Source of the DNA: UBA1672 sp050633505
Lineage (GTDB): Bacteria > Pseudomonadota > Alphaproteobacteria > Micavibrionales > Micavibrionaceae
Assembly: GCA_050633505.1 (NCBI GenBank)
Contig: JBOEGQ010000001.1
Span: 89,078 to 153,077 of the forward strand
Length of the DNA: 64,000 bases
Direction of reading: 5' to 3'
Shown: positions 35,489 through 45,291 of the stretch, piece by piece
How the letters are laid out: every line of letters starts with the position of its first letter
Position numbering within the stretch: position 1 is the stretch's first letter
Program-made: the position numbers and the translations under genes
The notes under the pieces: generated by a model
Told to the model about the DNA's origin: nothing
Seen by the model: the letters and a program-made list of their open reading frames with translations, nothing else
Database searches by the model: none

Positions 35489-35513
35489 CAAAACCGCCCC
35501 AATTGAGGGCGGT
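35489..35513 (-). terminator. Second hairpin, tandem with the terminator
   Basis: ACCGCCC (35493-35499) pairs with GGGCGGT (35507-35513), followed on the minus strand by TTTTGC. Weaker U-tract than the next hairpin; the two together make a double terminator after slt. Confidence 0.6.
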
Positions 35514-35615
35514 GTTATGCAGATAGACTTGTGGTGTTTATAGGCATATATTCCCTTATTTCTCTATAAAAGTCAATAGGAATGTGAATATATTCATTAT
35601 TCAGAAAATGGGAAG

Positions 35616-37604
35616 CTAATGATTAGAAGCCAATTGATATGGATACTCCGCCTGCATAACATGGGCGTAGCGATAAGACTGCCCCCTTGATAGCGCCGCC
35701 AAGCCCGGTACATCGAGTCCGGCGCGCAAACGATAGATCCAGTAATTAGACAAGACACGCTCAACATAATCACGGGTCTCTGAAACAGGTAATGTCTCGA
35801 TAAAGAGTAAAGGATCATGCGCCTTATCACCCAGTCTCTTACGCCATTTCTGCAGATTACCCGGCCCCGCATTATAGGAAACCAGCATAGAAATAACATC
35901 ACCATCAATCATGTTCATGTCCAAAAGATATTCAAGATAGTCTTGCCCGATTTTCATATTAACCTCAGGACGGCGAAGCTGTTTCTGATCCAAGCCGCTC
36001 TCATACCCGTTTTTCTGCGAGATATACTCTGCTGTTTTCGGCATAAGCTGCATCAGGCCAAGTGCCCCGCTATAGCTTTTGGCTTGTAGATTAAAACGTG
36101 ATTCCTGACGGATCACGGCATGAACCAATGCAGGATCAAGACGATAACCATCTTCCGGCTCCCACGCGGTAACAGGGTAAATTGCACTATCGTAATATTG
36201 CCCCTGTCCATCTTTCACCATATTACCAAGGCGTAAGGATATCCCCGGCAATCCGACACGTGATGCATAGGCCAAGACCGCCTGACGTAAGGCCTTATTG
36301 CCCTTATAATCCAAACGAAGTAACTCTTCCTCTGCAAGATCGTATTGCTGCGCGGCGACCAGGCTATATGCGCGTTTTCCCGCATCAGACGAAAGGATAA
36401 ATGCCTCATGATCCTGCGTATACTCAGGCATATTCCAGTTAAAAGAAACAGACTGTCCCAAAGATTTTGCAGCAAGCAAGCCATAGAATGTTCTGCTATG
36501 GCGAGCAGCCTTTTGAAGAGACGCTATTTGCGCGCTTTTTTGTCCGCTGCGTTCATAACAGCGTGCCGCCCAATATGCCCCTGCCGAAGCCAACCATCCG
36601 GATGCATACGATGACTTTGCCGTATTATCAAAATATTTTGCCGCATTCGTATAGTCCTTCTTCTGCCATAGTGCCAAACCGGCAACCCAACTGGCCTGTG
36701 GCACACGCGTAGAAGAACGCATCGCACTTGGCTGTGCAAGCTGTAATGCCTCAGACAAACGCCCTCGATATAAAAAACCAGATGCAATTTGCGCCTGAAT
36801 TTGATCATGCTCAACCTCATCAATAAACGTACGGACATCACTTTCATTACGGAAGAATGAAAGTGCCTCATCAACCTGCCCTTTGCGAATAAACGTTGAG
36901 ATCTCACGGGTAAACGACTTATATGCCTGACCTTGCTGCGCACTACGTGGAAGCGCAGATACGTGGTATTTCGGATAAGCAATCATTGGCTCACGCGTTT
37001 GCGATAGAATACGCGCCTTTTTTGCCTGCGGAATCTCCTCACCTGACGATTCCTGATATTTACGTGCCAGATCATAGACTTTCCCGGCTTGCGGGTAATC
37101 AGCATATACATCCATCCACCCTTTAAGCTCTGCAAAGCGGCTTTGATAGTCGGAATGAAGATAACGCTGCGATAATACATACCCCATTAAGCGATCATCT
37201 CTAACATCGCGAATCAAATCATCGGCGAGATCCCAATGCCCGGCATTTTGTGTTTCAAAAATTTTCTGATACAGCTTTGCCTGTTTTGCCGATAAGGACA
37301 TATATCCGTGTGCGTGGCTTTTAACCGTTTCATCTTCTTCTAATAAGGAAACAGGAAGCAGATTGGCGAGATTTAAGCTCATCGCTTCAAATTCGGCTGT
37401 TTGTATAACGTGAGGCTTGATGACTTCCCCGATCATCGGCTTACGTGCCGGAACGGGAACACGCGCACCTGATGCCATTAAGGCAGGCTTTGAAACAGGC
37501 ACAGGAATCGTCTCGTCAACTTGTACAGGGACAAGAATAACTGCCAAAAACAATGCGTAAAGCCCTAGCCATACGCCTTTTTTTCCAAATGCCACGATGT
37601 TCAT
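35616..37604 (-). CDS. slt: Soluble lytic murein transglycosylase (Slt family)
   Basis: Cleaves the MurNAc-GlcNAc bond with formation of 1,6-anhydro-MurNAc. 662 residues: a membrane-proximal hydrophobic N-terminus (VWLGLYALFLAVILVPVQV), a Pro-rich VPVPARKP linker, a long superhelical U/L-type region with many short helices (about 80-480), then the lysozyme-like catalytic domain with Glu501 in VIRQESRFN, SGALGLMQLMPKTA and VSYNAGPGN. It is followed by a double terminator. Confidence 0.93.
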   Translation of the reverse strand: MNIVAFGKKGVWLGLYALFLAVILVPVQVDETIPVPVSKPALMASGARVPVPARKPMIGEVIKPHVIQTAEFEAMSLNLANLLPVSLLEEDETVKSHAHGYMSLSAKQAKLYQKIFETQNAGHWDLADDLIRDVRDDRLMGYVLSQRYLHSDYQSRFAELKGWMDVYADYPQAGKVYDLARKYQESSGEEIPQAKKARILSQTREPMIAYPKYHVSALPRSAQQGQAYKSFTREISTFIRKGQVDEALSFFRNESDVRTFIDEVEHDQIQAQIASGFLYRGRLSEALQLAQPSAMRSSTRVPQASWVAGLALWQKKDYTNAAKYFDNTAKSSYASGWLASAGAYWAARCYERSGQKSAQIASLQKAARHSRTFYGLLAAKSLGQSVSFNWNMPEYTQDHEAFILSSDAGKRAYSLVAAQQYDLAEEELLRLDYKGNKALRQAVLAYASRVGLPGISLRLGNMVKDGQGQYYDSAIYPVTAWEPEDGYRLDPALVHAVIRQESRFNLQAKSYSGALGLMQLMPKTAEYISQKNGYESGLDQKQLRRPEVNMKIGQDYLEYLLDMNMIDGDVISMLVSYNAGPGNLQKWRKRLGDKAHDPLLFIETLPVSETRDYVERVLSNYWIYRLRAGLDVPGLAALSRGQSYRYAHVMQAEYPYQLASNH

Positions 37605-37666
37605 AATGGAGGCAGTGATACAGAAATTTCAGATCACTGTCCAGCTTTTTATTAATATTATGTAAA

Positions 37667-38527
37667 TTATTTTAGATCGGAGCGTTTTTCCTGAACCCGA
37701 AGCATATCCTCCCACACGGCCTTCTTCTGTAGAGGTGTGCGCAATAAGTAAGACGGATGATATGTTGCAAGTGTTGGAATGACCTTATCCTGCCCGCCTA
37801 ATTGTTCGGTTTGCGGACGGTAATCATGCCAAACTTTCCGCAATCGTGAAATACTCTGCGTAGAGCCGAGCAATGATTTTGCAGATACCCCACCACACAG
37901 AATAATCATTTTCGGATCAACAAGTTGTATATGCCGCTCAATAAAAGGAAGGCTCACCTCAATCTCAGCAGGAGATGGAGTTCTGTTTCCGGGAGGGCGC
38001 CAGTTCAAAATATTGGAGATATAGACGGAATCACTTGCTTCCTCACCTTTACGGTCAAGCCCAATGCAATTCAAAATACGATCCAGCAGTTGCCCACTAA
38101 CCCCGACAAACGGTTTTCCCATACGATCTTCATCCGCGCCTGGTGCCTCACCGATTATCATAATATCAGCCTGCGGATTACCATCTGAAAACACCATGTT
38201 ACTGGCCGTTTTCTTTAGAGAAACCCCATCAAATTCTGCAATTGTTTTTTGTAGTTCGTCTAAGGACGATACCGCCTTCGCAAGCTTCACAGCCTCATCA
38301 TACGCATCAGATTTCCCCAAGAACGCAGGCGCCTCGCCACTCACAGCACCTCCCGCCGGGGCAAAGCCTGCCTGACGATCAGATGGTGTGGGCGTTAAGC
38401 TCTCAAGAACCGGTTCGGGCAAAACACTACGGTCTTGCACCTCATCCAAAACGGTAATATCAACGCCATGATCAACATACCATTCCAAAGCCGTTAGTAT
38501 TTCTTTTTGCGACGCAGCACAATTCAC
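37667..38527 (-). CDS. Uracil-DNA glycosylase, family 4/5-like
   Basis: Removes uracil from DNA. GTG 38527 is preferred over an upstream GTG at 38587 because AGGGGCGG lies seven bases before it. The ~286 residues hold an unconserved N-terminal half, then the core: IIGEAPGADEDRMGKPFVGVSGQLLD, NILNWRPPGNRTPSP and a C-terminal TYHPSYLLR motif. In the usual family the cluster ligands are cysteines before the GEAPG motif and before LPFI; here those positions read FDGVSLKKTA and EVSLPFIERH, without Cys, so the iron-sulfur site looks lost. Divergent from the ETF-QO gene. Confidence 0.85.
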   Translation of the reverse strand: MNCAASQKEILTALEWYVDHGVDITVLDEVQDRSVLPEPVLESLTPTPSDRQAGFAPAGGAVSGEAPAFLGKSDAYDEAVKLAKAVSSLDELQKTIAEFDGVSLKKTASNMVFSDGNPQADIMIIGEAPGADEDRMGKPFVGVSGQLLDRILNCIGLDRKGEEASDSVYISNILNWRPPGNRTPSPAEIEVSLPFIERHIQLVDPKMIILCGGVSAKSLLGSTQSISRLRKVWHDYRPQTEQLGGQDKVIPTLATYHPSYLLRTPLQKKAVWEDMLRVQEKRSDLK

Positions 38528-38612
38528 GGGATTTCCGCCCCTTTTGTTAAGAGATTTTGAAACAGATTTAGGGTAGAATAGAAGCACTTAAAAATAAAGA
38601 GGAGAATCCGTT

Positions 38613-40262
38613 TTGCCAGAGTCCATACGTACTGACCGTGAAAATATGGAATATGATGTTGTGATTATTGGTGCGGGCCCGTCCGGTCTGTCTTGCGCGA
38701 TACGCCTGAAACAGATCGCACAGGAAAATGGAAATGACCTTAATATTTGCATATTGGAAAAAGGTTCAGAAGTTGGCGCACATATCATGTCAGGCGCCGT
38801 GTTTGAGCCACGTGCACTTGACGAACTTATTCCCGATTGGAAAGAAAAAGGCGCACCTTTGACCTGTGAAGCTCAAAAAGACAAATTTCTATTTATGACA
38901 GAAAAGCGCGCGTTCCGTTTGATGACACCACCACAAATGCATAATAAGGGAAACTACATTATCTCCCTTGGTAATTTATGCCGCTGGCTATCAGAACAGG
39001 CCGAATCACTTGGTATTGAAATATTCCCCGGTTTTGCCGCAGCTGAAATCCTCTATAACGATCAGGGCGCGGTCATTGGTGTCGCCACTGGCGATATGGG
39101 ACTGGATGAAGATGGTCAAAAGACTGATATGTTTGAACCGGGGATGGAGCTTCATGCCCGCCAAACCGTGTTCGCGGAAGGATGCCATGGCTCCTTAACA
39201 AAAACATTGATCGAAAAATACGACCTGAGACAAAACAGTGACCCGCAAACATATGGACTGGGCATTAAAGAAGTTTGGGAAATTTCACCGGAAAAGCATA
39301 ATGAAGGCCTGTGCCAGCACACAATTGGATGGCCACTAAACAGCCAAACATATGGTGGATCATGGCTCTACCATATGGAAGACAATATGGTTTCAATAGG
39401 TCTTGTTGTCGGCCTTGATTACAAAAACCCTTATCTATCTCCATATGAAGAGATGCAACGATTTAAAACGCATCCATCGATTAGTGCACTCCTAAGCGGT
39501 GGAAAACGTATCGCCTATGGCGCACGCACATTGATTGAGGGTGGCTTCCAATCCCTCCCTAAACTAACATTTACCGGTGGAATATTAATTGGAGATACAG
39601 CCGGTTTCATGAATGTTGCAAAAATCAAGGGTAATCACACCGCCATGAAATCAGGTATGGTCGCAGCCGAGAGCCTTTATACGCATTTGCAAGATACTTC
39701 AGATTGGGGAAGCGAATGCACAAGTTATACCGAAAACCTGAAGCAAAGCTGGCTATGGAATGAATTAAAGGCCGTGCGTAATATCCGTCCCGGCTTTCAC
39801 AAGGGACTATGGCATGGCCTGATTAATGCGGTCATTGAAACATTAACAGGTGGAAAGCGATCCCATACCTTACAAAATCATGCCGACCACACCCAAATGG
39901 GTAAAGCAAAAGATTTTACCCCTATTACATATCCAAAACCGGACGGAAAATTGACCTTTGACCGGTTAAGCTCTGTCCAGCTATCAAACACAAATCATGC
40001 TGAAAATCAGCCATGCCACCTCAAATTAAAAGATGCAGATATTCCCATATCGGTTAATTTAAAAGACTATGCCGAACCTGCACAACGATATTGTCCGGCC
40101 GGCGTTTATGAGATTATTGAAGAGAATAACAAAGAACCTTATCTGCAAATCAATTCGCAAAACTGTGTTCATTGTAAAACCTGCGATATCAAAGATCCAT
40201 CGCAAAATATTGACTGGGTTGTACCCCAAGGCGCAGATGGACCGAATTACCCCAATATGTAG
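38613..40262 (+). CDS. Electron transfer flavoprotein-ubiquinone oxidoreductase
   Basis: Passes electrons from ETF to ubiquinone at the membrane. 549 residues: FAD-binding VVIIGAGPSGLSCAIRL near residue 18, a central ubiquinone/FAD part with EVGAHIMSGAVFEPRAL, GDTAGFMNVAKIKGNHTAMKSG, and a C-terminal 4Fe-4S domain with YCPAGVY and NCVHCKTCDIKDP. The start is TTG 38613: an AGGAG ribosome site lies eight bases upstream and no ATG is better placed. Followed by a TPR gene and ispE, an arrangement common in alphaproteobacteria. Confidence 0.94.
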   Translation: MPESIRTDRENMEYDVVIIGAGPSGLSCAIRLKQIAQENGNDLNICILEKGSEVGAHIMSGAVFEPRALDELIPDWKEKGAPLTCEAQKDKFLFMTEKRAFRLMTPPQMHNKGNYIISLGNLCRWLSEQAESLGIEIFPGFAAAEILYNDQGAVIGVATGDMGLDEDGQKTDMFEPGMELHARQTVFAEGCHGSLTKTLIEKYDLRQNSDPQTYGLGIKEVWEISPEKHNEGLCQHTIGWPLNSQTYGGSWLYHMEDNMVSIGLVVGLDYKNPYLSPYEEMQRFKTHPSISALLSGGKRIAYGARTLIEGGFQSLPKLTFTGGILIGDTAGFMNVAKIKGNHTAMKSGMVAAESLYTHLQDTSDWGSECTSYTENLKQSWLWNELKAVRNIRPGFHKGLWHGLINAVIETLTGGKRSHTLQNHADHTQMGKAKDFTPITYPKPDGKLTFDRLSSVQLSNTNHAENQPCHLKLKDADIPISVNLKDYAEPAQRYCPAGVYEIIEENNKEPYLQINSQNCVHCKTCDIKDPSQNIDWVVPQGADGPNYPNM

Positions 40263-40359
40263 TGAAGAAAACAGATACAAAAAACAAAAAATGCAGGATT
40301 TCAGGAGCAAAGCCTGTATACTGTTTAAACAATCTGTTCAGGTTTGAAGGAATATAACG

Positions 40360-42096
40360 ATGATACGGTATACCTCTTTTGTTATTGCATTATGCGGAGC
40401 GAGTCTCTGCGCTTGTCACGGTGCAAATTCTGCCACCTTTGACATGGCAGACAGTAAGAAATCCAGCCTTGTACAAACCATTGAGACACCTAAATCCAAA
40501 TCAAACAAAGAAATCATCAATGTACGTGCCGGAAACTACCTCGCCAGCCGCTTCGCCCAAAGCAGGCATGACTGGAATAGCGCACACTCCTTTATTCAAG
40601 AATTACTGAACGAAGAAACCGTTACATATGACCTTCTGGAACGCGCAATGATTTTGGCAATTGGCGCGGGAGACACCGAACGTGCCATTACAATTGCACA
40701 TCATTTAAAAACAGAAAACAAAGACAATATACTTGCCGATCTTATCCTGATCGTGGATGCCTTTAAACAACAGCAATATCAAAAAGCAGACACGATCTAT
40801 GACACCCTGCCTGCCAGCCCGACTGTCTCATTCATTAGCCCGTTTCTGAAAGGATGGATTGACGCCGCAAACGGCAAAACGAATATTATAAATTTACAAG
40901 GCAACACAATACAGTTGTACCATGCATTGCTCATCTCAGATTTCTTGGGTGACCATTCCGAAATTGAAGGTGTCATTGATAATGCCCTCAATATTGATGA
41001 AATACAGGTTTCGGACTTGCATCGTATTGCAGATCTATATGGGCATGTCGGATTAACCGATAAAGCTGTTGAGCTATACAAAACACTGCAAAAACAATAC
41101 CCGGATCGCATTGCAATAAGCAACAAAATCGAAGCCTTACAAAACGGAACGCAAGAGCCCCTTTTCGAGGCGGTAACATCCGCCACCCATGGTATGGCAC
41201 GCGCATTTCATGATATTGCAACCTTATTATCCAACGAACAAAATGATGAAAGCGCACGCATCTTTGCACATATCGCACTCTATCTGGAACCGACATTAAC
41301 GGAAACAAAGTTCCTACTTGCCGAAATTAATGAAAAACACGCACAGCTTAGTAACGCTATCACTTATTTAAAATCTGTATCAAAAGACGATGAACAGTAC
41401 ATAAAGGCACAACATGCCATCGCAGACATCCATATTGAAAATGATGAATATGATAAGGCCGTATCTTTATTAGAAAAACTGTCCAAGAAATATAAAAACG
41501 TAGAGACCTTGATTAAAATTGGTGACTTACAAAGGCATCAAAGCAATTTTGGTATCGCGTTAAAGCATTATGATCAGGCCATGAAACAAATGGGCGGTAC
41601 GGTATCAGAAGAATATTGGCACCTTCATTACGTACGTGGCATTGCGTATGAGCAATCAAATAACTGGAACAAGGCCGAGGAAGAGCTAAAAGCCGCATTA
41701 TCATTCCGCCCCGACAACCCATATGTTTTAAATTATCTTGGATATGCATGGGCGGATCAGGGGGTAAACTTACAAGAATCTTTAGCCATGATACAAAAGG
41801 CCGTCGACTTGCGCCCGTCAGATGGCTATATCACGGATTCTCTAGGATGGGTTTTATACCGTAAGAAAGACTATAAGCAGGCCGTTTCTGTTCTTGAACG
41901 CGCGGTTGAGCTCCTCCCTTATGATCCAACAATTAACGATCACCTCGGAGATGCCTATTGGCAGGTTGGACGAAAACTTGAGGCGCGCTTCCAATGGGAA
42001 AAGGCCAAGAACCATTCAGAGGACAATACGCAAATCAAAACAATAAAAGAAAAGCTCGTCTCCGGTCCCAAGCCGGATAAAAAAGCGGTGCAATAA
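40360..42096 (+). CDS. Secreted or lipid-anchored TPR-repeat protein
   Basis: 578 residues. Signal peptide MIRYTSFVIALCGASLCAC with a Cys that could be a lipobox, although the residue at -2 is Cys and not typical. From about residue 50 the protein consists of TPR-like helical hairpins; the last five are clear (for example LNYLGYAWADQGVNLQESL and DSLGWVLYRKKDYKQAVSVL, then NDHLGDAYWQVG). It probably acts as a periplasmic or envelope scaffold. An AAGGA ribosome site lies eight bases before the ATG. Commonly found between ETF-QO and ispE. Confidence 0.85.
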   Translation: MIRYTSFVIALCGASLCACHGANSATFDMADSKKSSLVQTIETPKSKSNKEIINVRAGNYLASRFAQSRHDWNSAHSFIQELLNEETVTYDLLERAMILAIGAGDTERAITIAHHLKTENKDNILADLILIVDAFKQQQYQKADTIYDTLPASPTVSFISPFLKGWIDAANGKTNIINLQGNTIQLYHALLISDFLGDHSEIEGVIDNALNIDEIQVSDLHRIADLYGHVGLTDKAVELYKTLQKQYPDRIAISNKIEALQNGTQEPLFEAVTSATHGMARAFHDIATLLSNEQNDESARIFAHIALYLEPTLTETKFLLAEINEKHAQLSNAITYLKSVSKDDEQYIKAQHAIADIHIENDEYDKAVSLLEKLSKKYKNVETLIKIGDLQRHQSNFGIALKHYDQAMKQMGGTVSEEYWHLHYVRGIAYEQSNNWNKAEEELKAALSFRPDNPYVLNYLGYAWADQGVNLQESLAMIQKAVDLRPSDGYITDSLGWVLYRKKDYKQAVSVLERAVELLPYDPTINDHLGDAYWQVGRKLEARFQWEKAKNHSEDNTQIKTIKEKLVSGPKPDKKAVQ

Positions 42097-42116
42097 CCCG
42101 GCTCTATTTCTCAACA

Positions 42117-43019
42117 ATGGTACATAAACAAACGCTAACATTATTTGCACCGGCAAAAATCAATCTCTTCCTACATATTACCGGGAAAAGAAGAGATGGT
42201 TATCACCTATTAGATTCACTGGTTGCCTTTGCCGATATCGGGGACACCATAACGATTGAGCCTGCACCACATTTTTCCTTTCATATAACAGGGCCATTTG
42301 CAAAGTACTTTAAAGATAGTGAACAGACAGAATATATTGACGGATCAAACCTGATCACGCGGGCGGTCAAGGCATTATCGCAGATCACAAAACACCCGAC
42401 CAACTTTAAGATCACACTGGATAAGCATTTACCCCTTGCCTCGGGATTAGGCGGTGGTTCATCGGACGCGGCAACGGCTCTATGGGGGTTTATTCAGTTA
42501 TGGTCGTTAGAAAAAGATGCAGATTATCTTCTGCCACTTATGCTACAACTTGGCGCAGATGTACCAGTTTGCCTGAACTGCAGACCTACCCTAATGCGTG
42601 GTATCGGAGATGAATTACAGAGCGCCCCGACGATGCCGGAAATACCCATTATTCTGATCAACCCGATGCGGGCCTGCCCGACTGCAGATATTTTCCTAAG
42701 GTATAATAAGGCATTTAAACCTCAAACAACCCTTCCTACCGCCTTAACACCAACTGATCATTTTATTGATGTTCTAAAGCGTCATTCCAATGACCTTTAT
42801 ATGCCTGCCATTGATGTTCTGCCCGATATAAAAAACATCATTCACGCTCTTGATGCCCAAAATGGTTGCATGCTTGCACGAATGAGTGGCTCTGGTGCAA
42901 GTTGTTTTGGTTTGTTCGATACAACAGAACATGCCGTGCACGCGGCAACGATCATTCAAAAAGAAAATCCTGACTGGTGGGTTAAAACCGGATACCTCAA
43001 TCGCCCTGAAAGATATTAA
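42117..43019 (+). CDS. ispE: 4-diphosphocytidyl-2-C-methyl-D-erythritol kinase
   Basis: GHMP kinase of the non-mevalonate isoprenoid pathway. 300 residues with the N-terminal FAPAKINLFLHITGKRRDGYH signature (Lys and Asp around the active site), the ATP loop LPLASGLGGGSSDAA and the C-terminal MSGSGASCFGLF motif. Starts 20 bases after the TPR gene; no clear ribosome site. Three bases separate its stop from the convergent pseudouridine synthase. Confidence 0.95.
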   Translation: MVHKQTLTLFAPAKINLFLHITGKRRDGYHLLDSLVAFADIGDTITIEPAPHFSFHITGPFAKYFKDSEQTEYIDGSNLITRAVKALSQITKHPTNFKITLDKHLPLASGLGGGSSDAATALWGFIQLWSLEKDADYLLPLMLQLGADVPVCLNCRPTLMRGIGDELQSAPTMPEIPIILINPMRACPTADIFLRYNKAFKPQTTLPTALTPTDHFIDVLKRHSNDLYMPAIDVLPDIKNIIHALDAQNGCMLARMSGSGASCFGLFDTTEHAVHAATIIQKENPDWWVKTGYLNRPERY

Positions 43020-43022
43020 CCT

Positions 43023-43691
43023 CTAAAAAGGGCACGGCGATTCAAACCATGTCTGCACCCCGCCTTTGGGATGATGTACCATCAATTTATGTGCATGAAG
43101 TTGTAATCTGGCCGCCGCCTTGAAACCGTCTTGATGCGCATAGAAATCATCACCTAATATGGGATGACCTATCTCCGCCATATGCACACGAAGCTGATGC
43201 GTACGACCGGTCACCGGATAGAGTACAATACGGCTATATCCTGTATCTTCACGCTCAAGAACCTCCCAATCCGTTTGTGCATGTTTTCCATTTTCATGAT
43301 CAACCATCTGCAACGGACGATTTGGCCAATCACAAATCAAGGGTAAATCAATATGTCCCGCATCCTCTTCAACACGTCCCCATACCCGTGCAATATACAC
43401 CTTCTTGGTTTTACGTCGTTCAAACTGTAGCCCCAAATTTCGATGCGCATCCGCATTCATAGCCATAACCATTAACCCCGATGTATCCATATCCAATCGG
43501 TGTACAATGCGCGCTTCAGAAAATTGGTCTTGAACCCGTGTTTCCAAACTATCTGCATGCTCTTCTTTGCGCCCCGGCACGCTTAAAAGACCACTGGGTT
43601 TAGACACGATAAGGATATCACTATCCTTATGCAGAATATCCAACGGACCATCGGGCGGCACATATGTAAATTCAGGTGGTGGTTTTCGCAT
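43023..43691 (-). CDS. RluA-family pseudouridine synthase
   Basis: 222 residues, the single-domain form without S4. The catalytic Asp lies in IVHRLDMDTSGLMVMA; the substrate loop VTGRTHQLRVHMAEIGHPILGD follows. Such small RluA-like enzymes modify 23S rRNA or tRNA; the exact target cannot be told here. Confidence 0.87.
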   Translation of the reverse strand: MRKPPPEFTYVPPDGPLDILHKDSDILIVSKPSGLLSVPGRKEEHADSLETRVQDQFSEARIVHRLDMDTSGLMVMAMNADAHRNLGLQFERRKTKKVYIARVWGRVEEDAGHIDLPLICDWPNRPLQMVDHENGKHAQTDWEVLEREDTGYSRIVLYPVTGRTHQLRVHMAEIGHPILGDDFYAHQDGFKAAARLQLHAHKLMVHHPKGGVQTWFESPCPF

Positions 43692-43819
43692 TAATTCTTA
43701 TACCAAAGGCCATATAAAAGACTATTAATTTGTTTATTTGAGAACATACACATAAAAACCTGCACACCAAATCATTTCTAAAGTTGAAAGAATTTGAACA
43801 ACATGCAAGAATAACTTCT

Positions 43820-44569
43820 ATGAGTATTGTTATTCGAAATATTTCTTCTTTCCTTCTTTTGTCCGGTGCTTTATTAGCATCTTCGGTATCCTTCGCGCAA
43901 GGCTATCACGGAAGCTATACCCCGACATCCCCGCAAAAGGAGTATGACGACCTTGTGCAGCGCCCTATTCCCCGTATTTTTTCGTCTCGAATTAATGAAG
44001 AAAAACAGGGGCAGGTTTTAGATTCGTTATATAATGACCTGTTTGTATCTCTTTGGCTCTATGCAGGAACGGATATAAATTACCAAAGCCGATTATATGA
44101 TCTGGTTATGCCGGAGAAATTCCAGCTCACCCGTTATTCAAAAGAGTTCAAAGGCGATATGAACGAATCAATGAATAACTTGAACCAAAATTTTAAAAGA
44201 ATGATGGATGATATTGCACACACACAATTGCAATACGAAGATATTCTGGCAGAGTTATCACAAGAAGATCAGGACATTCTGGCTCCACTTTGGGACAAAA
44301 AAATCGAAGAATTCCGCAGTGATGCAGAACACTATTTTAAACTTCAGGGGAAATTCCTTAAAATATATCACGCTCTGGTGACTTTCATTCTTAAACAAGG
44401 GGGCAGCTATTACTATGACAGCACAACCCAAAAAGTCACATTCTATAAGTTCGGCGGATATAAATATTATGGTCAGTCTATCGATAACCTTCGTCAGATT
44501 AGCCATAAACAAAAAATTCTTCTAAAGGAAAATACACCTGCCAATCCAGCGGCTCCACTCGAAGAATAG
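43820..44569 (+). CDS. Secreted protein of unknown function
   Basis: 249 residues from ATG 43820, chosen because it begins a clean signal peptide (MSIVIRNISSFLLLSGALL... to SFAQ); a TTG twelve codons upstream is less likely. The mature part is helical and polar with a Tyr-rich C-terminal region (GGSYYYDSTTQKVTFYKFGGYKYYG, quoted as a pattern). No Cys or known motif. Eight bases separate it from the next gene, so they form an operon. Family not recognised. Confidence 0.7.
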   Translation: MSIVIRNISSFLLLSGALLASSVSFAQGYHGSYTPTSPQKEYDDLVQRPIPRIFSSRINEEKQGQVLDSLYNDLFVSLWLYAGTDINYQSRLYDLVMPEKFQLTRYSKEFKGDMNESMNNLNQNFKRMMDDIAHTQLQYEDILAELSQEDQDILAPLWDKKIEEFRSDAEHYFKLQGKFLKIYHALVTFILKQGGSYYYDSTTQKVTFYKFGGYKYYGQSIDNLRQISHKQKILLKENTPANPAAPLEE

Positions 44570-44577
44570 TTAACAAC

Positions 44578-45279
44578 ATGTCTTCACGCCTCATTCTCAT
44601 CACTCTCTTTTCTGTTGGGGCGATGGCCACTTCGGGCTTCCTTGTTTATGAACATAAACAAGAACAAAAGCGCATTGAACAACAACGTATCTTAGAAGAA
44701 AAAAATGCACAGGAAAACAGAGAGAAAAGAAAAGCAGAACTACAAGCCCTTTTTGATGTTTACCTAAATGATTTCAAAGTCGAAGTTCAGAAAAAAACCC
44801 GAGAATACAAAGAGGCACGCAAGGCGTTAAAGGATATTATCACCCCACTTAATTTCGAGACACCTGATTACGCAAAAGAAAGCTTTGACGTTTTCAAGGA
44901 GGCTATAAAGCCATCATTGCAAAAACAAGCAGATGAATTAATCAGTATTTTTGAGAAATACCGTACAAAGATCAAGAAAGATATAGAACAGAAAGACAGT
45001 GATGCAACACAGGAATTCATATCACAATGGAAAGAAAAAAGCGATGAACAGCTCTCCAAATTTATTGACTTTCTTGCAAAAGAAACAAATGTAATTCAGG
45101 CATATGATGAACTCATTACCTTTTATTATTCTCGTTCAAACCTTTATACAGTTAATAAAGATCTGAAAATTTTTATCTTTAATCGAGATGAAGATATAGA
45201 AGAACACGCGCGCCTGTTAAAGGTTTTAAAAAGCCTTACAACCCCACAAACCACAACCACAAACCAAGACGCGCCCTAA
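44578..45279 (+). CDS. Membrane-anchored coiled-coil protein of unknown function
   Basis: 233 residues: one N-terminal membrane segment (LILITLFSVGAMATSGFLVY), then a long charged coiled coil (EHKQEQKRIEQQRILEEKNAQ and following, to about residue 70) and helical repeats with many Lys and Glu. Topology suggests an anchor with a periplasmic coiled coil. Co-transcribed with the secreted protein at 43820; together they may form an envelope complex. Its stop is 12 bases from the convergent PBP1a gene. Confidence 0.7.
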   Translation: MSSRLILITLFSVGAMATSGFLVYEHKQEQKRIEQQRILEEKNAQENREKRKAELQALFDVYLNDFKVEVQKKTREYKEARKALKDIITPLNFETPDYAKESFDVFKEAIKPSLQKQADELISIFEKYRTKIKKDIEQKDSDATQEFISQWKEKSDEQLSKFIDFLAKETNVIQAYDELITFYYSRSNLYTVNKDLKIFIFNRDEDIEEHARLLKVLKSLTTPQTTTTNQDAP

Positions 45280-45291
45280 CCATAATTAAGG

